DNA from: Bacteroidota bacterium
GTDB taxonomy: Bacteria; Bacteroidota; Ignavibacteria; UBA10030; UBA8401
Reading direction: 5' to 3'
Assembly (NCBI GenBank): GCA_030824175.1
Contig: JAVBYH010000315.1
Location: 1-12,051, forward strand
DNA: 12,051 bases
In this document: one piece after another, positions 6,967-12,051 of the stretch
Numbering within the stretch: position 1 is the stretch's first letter
Layout: the number at the start of each line of letters is the position of its first letter
The notes under the pieces: model-generated
The model's database searches: none
The model's input: the letters and a program-made list of their open reading frames with translations, nothing else
What the model was told of the DNA's origin: nothing
Program-made: the position numbers and the translations under genes

Positions 6967-8121
6967 ATGGAACGATCTACCGCTTCGCAACGGCGTCCGC
7001 TTCGGGTGAAAAAACTTCCCCCCGAGCTTCGCAGACACAAAATTAATTTTTCCCGCATTCCCGATCTTCAGGCCCGGTTCATGGCCCGGCTGAAATACGA
7101 TTCCCAATTCCAGCGCATGCTCGTGCAGGCGGCGTTCCTCCTCGTCTGCATCTGGATTGGCATCGAGTTCCACTATTTCGTGAAGTGGGGGATGTCGCGC
7201 GGCGCCCTCCCGTTCGTCGAACGGCCTCCCGGCGTCGAAGGATTCCTTCCCATCAGTGCGCTCATCAGCCTCAAATACTGGATCGAGACCGGCATCATCA
7301 ACGACGTGCACCCGTCGGGCCTCATTATCTTCCTGGCGATCGTGGGAGGCAGCCTCCTCCTGAAAAAGTCGTTCTGCAGCTGGTTCTGTCCCGTTGGCAC
7401 GCTCAGCGAATCGCTCTGGATGCTCGGCCAAAAACTTTTCGGGAAAAATTTTACGCTGCCGCGGTGGCTCGACTATCCGCTGCGATCGCTCAAGTACCTG
7501 CTCCTCTTGTTCTTCGGTGCTGCAGTCTGGGCGATGGACGCGGACTCGATGGCCGCTTTCATCTACAGTCCCTACAACAAGATGGCGGATGTGAAGATGT
7601 ACTATTTCTTCGCCGAGATGACCACCGCAGCCGTCGTGACGATACTCGTCCTGATGGGACTCTCCGTCGTCGTGAAGAATTTCTGGTGCCGCTATCTCTG
7701 TCCCTACGGCGCGCTGCTTGGCCTCGCGAGCTTCCTGAGCCCGTTGAAGATACGCCGCACGGCCTCGACGTGCATCGACTGCGAACTGTGCACGAAGGCG
7801 TGCCCGTCTAACATCAAAGTCCATGCGGCGTCGACGGTGCGGAGCGATGAATGCACATCGTGCCTGCAGTGCGTCGAGGTGTGTCCCGTGAAGAACACGC
7901 TCGAGATGCGCGCGCCCGTCGTGAAGCGCGGCGTGCCCACGTGGGCTGTGGCGGCACTCGTCGTCCTCGTCTTCATCGGCGTCACCGGCGCGGGCATGAT
8001 GGCCGGGCACTGGCGCAACGGCATGACGCGCGACGAGTACCTCATGCGTTTCCCCAAGATCGATTCGCCCATGTACCAGCACGCGCGCGGTTCGGTTCCC
8101 GAGTATGGACCGCAGGATTGA
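6967..8121 (+). CDS. NapH/YccM-like membrane polyferredoxin (4Fe-4S protein)
   Basis: A 384-residue integral membrane iron-sulfur protein. Hydrophobic segments lie at about 50-70, 117-133, 174-192, 217-236 and 325-345. Two CxxxCP motifs (Cys137/Cys141 and Cys241/Cys245) are the hallmark of the NapH, NosR and CcoG-like group. Two 4Fe-4S ferredoxin clusters follow: Cys269, 272, 275, 279 with Pro280, and Cys296, 299, 302, 306 with Pro307. The N-terminus is strongly basic, suggesting a cytoplasmic start, and the C-terminal tail after the last helix is about 40 residues. Such proteins pass electrons between the cytoplasm or quinone pool and periplasmic reductases. As first gene after the operator and promoter, with nrfH and nrfA downstream, it probably delivers electrons to the nitrite-reductase branch. 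No clear Shine-Dalgarno sequence precedes ATG 6967. Its exact partner is unknown, and it is not NrfC, which is soluble and has four clusters. Confidence 0.88.
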   Translation: MERSTASQRRPLRVKKLPPELRRHKINFSRIPDLQARFMARLKYDSQFQRMLVQAAFLLVCIWIGIEFHYFVKWGMSRGALPFVERPPGVEGFLPISALISLKYWIETGIINDVHPSGLIIFLAIVGGSLLLKKSFCSWFCPVGTLSESLWMLGQKLFGKNFTLPRWLDYPLRSLKYLLLLFFGAAVWAMDADSMAAFIYSPYNKMADVKMYYFFAEMTTAAVVTILVLMGLSVVVKNFWCRYLCPYGALLGLASFLSPLKIRRTASTCIDCELCTKACPSNIKVHAASTVRSDECTSCLQCVEVCPVKNTLEMRAPVVKRGVPTWAVAALVVLVFIGVTGAGMMAGHWRNGMTRDEYLMRFPKIDSPMYQHARGSVPEYGPQD

Positions 8122-8158
8122 ATTTGATTGTTTAATTCTCCACATTGTGCATGTTGTT

Positions 8159-8230
8159 GGGCGAAATGATATTTCGCCCTGTCGAATGATCGCATGATGG
8201 GCGAAAACAGGGCGAAACGTCGTTTCGCCC
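8159..8230. repeat. Palindromic GGGCGAAA/TTTCGCCC element (REP-like)
   Basis: GGGCGAAA occurs at 8159-8166, 8199-8206 and 8210-8217, and its reverse complement at 8172-8179 and 8223-8230. This makes two hairpins with 5-base centres (8159-8179 and 8210-8230) plus one unpaired half copy. The second extends to a 10 bp stem around one base. From memory, similar palindromes flanked by CCCTACA are dispersed in other genomes. It lies within the 137 bp gap between the polyferredoxin gene and nrfH, where it could act as a transcript stabiliser or processing site. Confidence 0.8.
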
Positions 8231-8258
8231 TACAGTGCTTCACATTCCCCTCTCTCAT

Positions 8259-8876
8259 ATGAATCCGAACCCCGGCCCCCTCCGGCGCCTGCTTGCTGCA
8301 CTCCATCCGCCGCGGCAGTGGCGCGTTCCAGTGATCATCGCCATCGGCACGCTCCTTGGCGCGGGGGGCGTCGTGCTTCACATTGCGAACGCGACGTCTT
8401 ATTTGTCCGACCGCCCCGAGGCGTGCATGAACTGCCACGTGATGGCACCGCAGTTCGCCACATGGCAGCGCGGCAGCCACGGCCGCGTCACGATCTGCAA
8501 CGACTGCCACGTGCCGCACGATAACGTGTTCCGCAAATATGCGTTCAAGGCGACAGACGGCCTTCGGCATTCCACGATGTTCACCTTCCGCATGGAGCCG
8601 CAGGTCATCCACGTGAAGGAGGCGGGCATCAACGTGATACAGGAAAATTGCGTCCGGTGCCACATCCACGTCGTCCAGAATGCCGCTGCGCTCCAGGTCT
8701 CGGGCAGCGCCGTGCGGCATGGCGAGGGCAAATACTGCTGGGACTGTCACCGCGAAACTCCGCACGGCCGCGTGAACAGTCTGGCGTCGGTTCCGAATGC
8801 CCGCGTTCCCGAATTATCAAGCGTCATGCCGGCATGGATGACTGATTATCTCCGTCAATCTTCAGCAAAGCAATAA
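8259..8876 (+). CDS. nrfH: Cytochrome c nitrite reductase small subunit NrfH (tetraheme quinol dehydrogenase)
   Basis: NrfH takes electrons from menaquinol in the membrane and hands them to NrfA on the periplasmic side. The 205-residue product has one N-terminal membrane anchor (about 23-43) and four CXXCH heme sites: Cys56-His60, Cys80-His84, Cys131-His135 and Cys160-His164. The sequence YLSDRPEACMNCHVMAPQF, with the Met after heme 1 (Met62) that serves as a heme ligand in NapC/NirT-type proteins, and RGSHGRVTICNDCHVPHDN are typical NrfH. Its length is slightly above the usual 150-180 residues because of a longer tail. ATG 8259 is preferred; an in-frame GTG at 8235 directly after the palindromic element would add eight residues. 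Neither start has a clear Shine-Dalgarno sequence. nrfA starts 15 bp after its stop codon, so the two are certainly coexpressed. Confidence 0.95.
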   Translation: MNPNPGPLRRLLAALHPPRQWRVPVIIAIGTLLGAGGVVLHIANATSYLSDRPEACMNCHVMAPQFATWQRGSHGRVTICNDCHVPHDNVFRKYAFKATDGLRHSTMFTFRMEPQVIHVKEAGINVIQENCVRCHIHVVQNAAALQVSGSAVRHGEGKYCWDCHRETPHGRVNSLASVPNARVPELSSVMPAWMTDYLRQSSAKQ

Positions 8877-8891
8877 CGAAAGGAATGTCGT

Positions 8892-10367
8892 ATGAAACGC
8901 ATCGTCGATATCATTCAGGAAAAACCGTGGGTCGGCTGGGCGTTGTTCGCCGGAACGATCGTCGTGGTGTTCCTCGTCGGCCTATTCGCCGCGTCGATCA
9001 TGGAGCGGCGGAACGAAGCCGCCAACGCACGCCTGCAGGTGGTGCGCCCGATCGCCGAATGGGAACCGCGCAATGAGGTGTGGGGCGAGAATTATCCGCG
9101 CGAGTTCGAAACGTACAAGGCCACATCGGACACCGTCTTCACAAGCAAGTATGGCGGCGCAGCGACGCGCGATCTCCTGAAGGAGAGTCCCGAGGCCGTC
9201 ATCCTCTGGGCGGGATACGCGTTCTCACGCCAGTACAACCAGGCGCGTGGCCACTATTACGCAATCAAGGACATTCGAAACACACTCCGCACGGGAGTGC
9301 CCCAGCCCGCCACGTGCTGGAGCTGCAAGAGTCCCGATGTGCCCCGCCTCATGAACGAAATGGGCGTCGAAAAATTCTACAAGGGAAAGTGGGATTCGCT
9401 GGGATCCCAGGTCGTCAACAACATCGGGTGCCAGGACTGCCACGATCCGAAGACGATGAATCTGCGCATCACGCGCCCCGCGCTCGCCGAGGCCTTCGCC
9501 CGGCAGGGGAAGGACATCACGAAGGCGACGCATCAGGAGATGCGCTCGCTCGTGTGCGGCCAGTGCCACGTTGAATATTATTTCAAGGGCGAAGGGAAGT
9601 ACCTCACCTTTCCCTGGGACAAGGGATTCACCGCCGATGCGATGGAGGCGTATTACGATTCGGTGGGTCACGTCGACTTCGTGAACTCGCTTAGCCGCAC
9701 ACCGATCCTGAAGGCACAGCATCCCGATTACGAGCTCTACCGGACGGGCATTCATGCCGAGCGCGGCGTCTCGTGCGCCGACTGCCACATGCCGTACCGG
9801 AGCGAGGGAGGAGTGAAATTTACGAACCATCACATTCAGAGTCCGCTTGCCGATATCGCATCCGCATGCCAGGTGTGCCATCGTGAAAGCGAGGCGACGC
9901 TCACCAAAAACGTGAACGACCGCCAGGACAAGATCATCGAGCTGCGCCGTCAGGCAGAAGGCGCGCTTGCCAAGGCCCATCTCGAGGCGAAGGCCGCGTG
10001 GGATGCCGGCGCGACGGAGGACGAGATGAAGCCCGTGCAACTGCTCATACGCCATGCGCAGTGGCGCTGGGATTGGGTGGCGGCGTCGAACGGCCTCGGA
10101 TTCCATTCGCCTGTCGAGGCGGCCCGGGTGCTCGGCACGTCCGTCCAGCGTGCGGAGGAAGCGCGCGGCGAGATCATCCGCGTGCTTGCCAAACACGGCA
10201 TCACGAGCCGCGTAACGCTGCCTGATTATTCGACGAAGGAGAAGGCGCAGGCGGTCATCGGGCTGAACATGAAAGACCTCGAGGCCAAAAAAGATGCATT
10301 CAGAAAAACAGTCCTTCCCGAATGGGATAAAAAAGCCAAAGCCCGGCAGGGTGCGCTGAGTTACTGA
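8892..10367 (+). CDS. nrfA: Cytochrome c nitrite reductase catalytic subunit NrfA (pentaheme, ammonia-forming)
   Basis: Reduces nitrite to ammonium with six electrons in the periplasm, and in other bacteria also reduces NO. The 491-residue protein has a CWSCK heme 1 site (142-146), whose Lys ligates the catalytic heme. Four CXXCH sites follow: 180-184, 222-226, 295-299 and 326-330. Active-site residues seen are Arg119 in QARGHYYA, Tyr229 in CHVEYYF and His277 in LKAQHPDYE, with Lys274 and Gln276 as the usual calcium-site residues. A basic N-terminus and a hydrophobic segment (about 13-36) form a signal peptide or an uncleaved anchor; the latter would hold it on the membrane next to NrfH. AAAGGA at 8879-8884 serves ATG 8892. 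The downstream helices (about 345-475) match the NrfA dimer region. All five hemes are intact, so the enzyme should be functional. Confidence 0.97.
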   Translation: MKRIVDIIQEKPWVGWALFAGTIVVVFLVGLFAASIMERRNEAANARLQVVRPIAEWEPRNEVWGENYPREFETYKATSDTVFTSKYGGAATRDLLKESPEAVILWAGYAFSRQYNQARGHYYAIKDIRNTLRTGVPQPATCWSCKSPDVPRLMNEMGVEKFYKGKWDSLGSQVVNNIGCQDCHDPKTMNLRITRPALAEAFARQGKDITKATHQEMRSLVCGQCHVEYYFKGEGKYLTFPWDKGFTADAMEAYYDSVGHVDFVNSLSRTPILKAQHPDYELYRTGIHAERGVSCADCHMPYRSEGGVKFTNHHIQSPLADIASACQVCHRESEATLTKNVNDRQDKIIELRRQAEGALAKAHLEAKAAWDAGATEDEMKPVQLLIRHAQWRWDWVAASNGLGFHSPVEAARVLGTSVQRAEEARGEIIRVLAKHGITSRVTLPDYSTKEKAQAVIGLNMKDLEAKKDAFRKTVLPEWDKKAKARQGALSY

Positions 10368-10392
10368 TCAAACAGAAGGGACTGCCCGCACC

Positions 10393-10743
10393 ATGTATGA
10401 ACACAAAACGCATCCATTATTGCCGCGGCGGAAGTTCTATCTCCGTGTGCTCAACCATTGGCTCACGGCCATCGCGGTCATCGCATCCTCGCTTGGCGTG
10501 GGCATTGCCGGGTATCTCATCACCGAAGGGATGTCATTCATCGATGCATTGCTCAATGCATCGATGATACTTGGGGGGATGGGACCCGTCAATGAGCTGC
10601 ACACGGAAGCCGGCAAGGTTTTCGCCTCATTTTACGCCCTTTTTTCAGGAATGGTCGTCCTTGTCATTGCAAGCATCATCATTGCCCCCCTCTTTCACAG
10701 GCTTCTGCACCGGTTTCATATTGAAAAAACGGCCTCGCAATGA
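10393..10743 (+). CDS. Small two-helix membrane protein with a pore-loop-like middle, unknown function
   Basis: A 116-residue protein with two hydrophobic helices (about 22-43 and 74-99) and a short amphipathic segment between them (FIDALLNASMILGGMGPVNE, 49-68). This TM, re-entrant loop, TM layout is reminiscent of minimal potassium channels. The ASMILGGMGP stretch sits where a selectivity filter would be, but the TVGYG signature is absent, so a channel role is only a guess. The ends are basic and His-rich (HRLLHRFHIE). I have a sense of related hypothetical proteins with the same ASMILGGMGP core, but no known function. It starts 25 bp after nrfA, with AGAAGGGA at 10374-10381, rather far (11 bp) from the ATG, and so belongs to the nrf operon. 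An inverted repeat at 10538-10567 lies within the codons for the loop segment. Confidence 0.78.
   Translation: MYEHKTHPLLPRRKFYLRVLNHWLTAIAVIASSLGVGIAGYLITEGMSFIDALLNASMILGGMGPVNELHTEAGKVFASFYALFSGMVVLVIASIIIAPLFHRLLHRFHIEKTASQ
10538..10567. repeat. Perfect 13-bp inverted repeat inside the small membrane-protein gene
   Basis: Arms TCATCGATGCATT (10538-10550) and its exact reverse complement (10555-10567) surround the 4-base loop GCTC. It shares TCATCGATGC and CAATGCATCGATGA with the intergenic repeat at 6359-6386; only the centre differs (4 versus 6 bases). It lies within codons for FIDALLNASMI, so part of the sequence is constrained by protein. Confidence 0.75.
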
Positions 10744-11058
10744 CGTGTGTAAATAAAGTTTAAATCTCCGCTAATAATTTTCAGATCCGATCCGATAATA
10801 ATAACACACACGCATCCTTTGGGGGGATCAGTGTTTTATATCATCGGATTGGCATACCTTGCCTTTTCCTCCGGTATCACTGTTGGATGGAATGACATCT
10901 TCCATTCCGAGAGCACCACATTTTCCGACACCCGATCCTTCGGGGGCGGCAACAGCTCCGCACCAATCCCTCCAGCGGTTCCACCAGTGCACGAACAGTC
11001 TTGAATAATTCGAATCGTTGTGGAAAAATTTTTCACTTAAATTTTTCAGGGGGCAGCG
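10744..11058. other. AT-richer intergenic stretch
   Basis: These 315 bp between the nrf operon and the surface-protein gene contain short AT-rich runs, a duplicated ATCCG (about 10784-10794), one possible small gene (10831-11004) and a 10-bp direct repeat, AAATTTTTCA, at 11026-11035 and 11039-11048. No hairpin terminator with a T-run is visible after 10743, and no promoter is convincing. This lower-GC region may mark a boundary between two transcription units. Confidence 0.6.
10831..11004 (+). CDS. Possible small membrane or exported protein, hypothetical
   Basis: An open frame of 57 codons beginning at GTG 10831. A G-rich stretch (GGGGGGA, 10821-10827) sits directly before it and could act as ribosome site; a TTG at 10819 would add four residues. 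The product starts with a hydrophobic segment (FYIIGLAYLAFSSGITVGW), then a Ser/Thr/Asp-rich part, and ends with a Pro-rich tail (SAPIPPAVPPVHEQS). This layout suits a small membrane-anchored or exported peptide. There is no recognisable family, and the frame is short enough to occur by chance, so this is only a candidate. Confidence 0.3.
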   Translation: MFYIIGLAYLAFSSGITVGWNDIFHSESTTFSDTRSFGGGNSSAPIPPAVPPVHEQS

Positions 11059-12051
11059 ATGAAAGGATTCATTCCTGTACTACTGTTTTCACTTCTTCTC
11101 TCACCAAGCGCCCCGGCAGGGACGATCACCAGTTATGTAAGCGGAAACTGGAACAGTACCGGCACGTGGGTTGGCGGAGTCATTCCGGCTTCGACCGATT
11201 ACGTTATCATTGCATCGGGCGATAACGTCAATACGAACGGAAGCAGGACGTGTGCGGGGATCACGATCACGGGAACACTATCGATGAATTTTGGCAACAC
11301 ATTGACGGTGAACGGCAATGTCAGCGGAAGTGGGATATGGTCGACCGGTAGAGTCATTACTCTGTCCGGCAATTGGACGTTCAACGGAACGTCGACGGCG
11401 GGCAGCGTGCAGGTGAACTTCGTCGGATCGAACGAGCAGACATTATCAGGCGTGATATCCTCGGGCTCGGGAGATCTGATAATCAACAAGACAGGCGGAT
11501 CTGTCACGCTGGGAAGCAACATGTACGTCGGTGGGATATTCACGATGACGAGCGGCACATTCAACGCGGGCTCCTACCTGCTTACGGCTGTTTCGAACAC
11601 ATTGACAGCCGGAACGCTCAGAGTCGGGACTGCGACCTGGGCGGGCAATTATTCGTTTACCCCTGCCCCCCCCGCAAATTTTACGATCGATTATTACAAT
11701 TCCGCCGCAACGATCAACGCCGGCTTCACATATCAGAATCTCATCTACAGCGGAAGCGGTACGGCCGGGACAAGCGGCACGCTGACAGTGCAGGGGGACC
11801 TTGAAAATACGGGAGGGGGAACGCTCAATTTCGGATCGAACGCCGTGACGATCAGCGGAACAGTCACATCTCATTCAATTGCGGGCTTCACGACGACGGG
11901 ACTTGTTTCGATGACAAAAACCTCAGGCACTGCAACCCTGACCGGGAATGTGACGATGGGAAGCTTCACATTGAACGGACTTGGCGGCACACTGAACTTC
12001 GGCGCGGGCCTCAGCAACACGGTCACCGGAACGCTGACAACAACCAACGGG
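11059..12051 (+). CDS. Large secreted beta-rich surface protein, N-terminal 331 residues, open at the window end
   Basis: The frame from ATG 11059 has no stop to base 12051. AGGGGG at 11048-11053 precedes the start by 5 bp. A signal peptide (MKGFIPVLLFSLLLSPSAPA, residues 1-20, likely cut before Gly21) leads to a mature part rich in Thr, Gly, Ser and Asn with a single Cys (Cys65). SGNWNSTGTWVGGVIPASTDYVII (28-51) resembles the opening of many large surface proteins of FCB bacteria that are exported by type IX secretion. The rest alternates short strands and turns, with internal repeats such as GGTLNFGSNAVTISGTV (253-269) beside GGTLNFGAGLSNTVTGTL (309-326). This suggests a beta-helix or beta-solenoid, as in adhesins. 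A C-terminal sorting domain would be expected beyond the window. Role as adhesin or surface-layer protein is inferred from composition, not from a named domain. Confidence 0.85.
   Translation, partial: MKGFIPVLLFSLLLSPSAPAGTITSYVSGNWNSTGTWVGGVIPASTDYVIIASGDNVNTNGSRTCAGITITGTLSMNFGNTLTVNGNVSGSGIWSTGRVITLSGNWTFNGTSTAGSVQVNFVGSNEQTLSGVISSGSGDLIINKTGGSVTLGSNMYVGGIFTMTSGTFNAGSYLLTAVSNTLTAGTLRVGTATWAGNYSFTPAPPANFTIDYYNSAATINAGFTYQNLIYSGSGTAGTSGTLTVQGDLENTGGGTLNFGSNAVTISGTVTSHSIAGFTTTGLVSMTKTSGTATLTGNVTMGSFTLNGLGGTLNFGAGLSNTVTGTLTTTNG

Noticed and set aside
6961..8145. Minus-strand open frame of 394 codons opposite the polyferredoxin
   Set aside because: The plus strand has paired CxxxCP and ferredoxin cysteine motifs; the antisense frame is His/Arg/Asp/Glu-rich with no domain.
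8159..8230. CRISPR array from the repeated GGGCGAAA blocks
   Set aside because: Blocks are only 8 bp, irregularly spaced and in both orientations; no spacer pattern and no cas genes are present.
9225..10196. Minus-strand open frame of 323 codons opposite nrfA
   Set aside because: Antisense of a gene with all five heme motifs; no independent support.

Overview
The window is GC-rich and densely coded, and looks like a chromosomal segment from an anaerobic or facultatively anaerobic bacterium of the FCB group (Bacteroidota, Ignavibacteriota or Chlorobi relatives). That placement is inferred from a surface protein of the type common in gliding or type IX-secreting FCB bacteria, from a membrane-anchored NrfHA nitrite reductase, and from the general style of the proteins. 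No rRNA or tRNA gene is present to confirm it.

Layout. Bases 1-1362 hold the 3' part of an N-acetylmuramoyl-L-alanine amidase gene. It is followed on the same strand by an OPA-family MFS transporter (1411-2721). A degenerate 19-20 bp tandem repeat and a strong hairpin terminator (2821-2858) separate this pair from two minus-strand genes that read towards it: a secreted 5'-nucleotidase/metallophosphatase (5144 down to 3639) and an uncharacterised P-loop kinase-like protein (3570 down to 2863). A 200 bp divergent intergenic region then leads to a dihydroorotate-dehydrogenase-like flavoprotein (5347-6336, plus strand).

The core of the window is a nitrite-ammonification cluster at 6422-10743, all on the plus strand. 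In order it holds an Rrf2-family regulator with three cysteines (probable Fe-S sensor, NsrR/IscR-like), a NapH/YccM-like membrane polyferredoxin, the tetraheme quinol dehydrogenase NrfH, the pentaheme nitrite reductase NrfA, and a 116-residue two-helix membrane protein with a pore-loop-like middle. A good sigma70-type promoter and an overlapping perfect inverted repeat sit between the regulator and the polyferredoxin, which suggests that the regulator represses the operon at its transcription start. The enzymes would carry electrons from the quinone pool, or from a cytoplasmic ferredoxin-like donor, through NrfH to NrfA, which reduces nitrite to ammonium in the periplasm.

The window ends with about 315 bp of AT-richer, mostly non-coding DNA that may hold one small gene, followed by the first 331 codons of a large, secreted, beta-rich, Thr/Ser/Gly/Asn-rich surface protein.

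Features not explained by the genes include a near-identical inverted repeat present twice (6359-6386 and 10538-10567) on either side of the nrf genes, and a GGGCGAAA/TTTCGCCC palindromic element between the polyferredoxin gene and nrfH. I do not see a clearly new defence or mobile system. The least described parts are the twin inverted repeats, the polyferredoxin and small membrane protein attached to nrfHA, and the DHOD-like enzyme without the usual catalytic loop.
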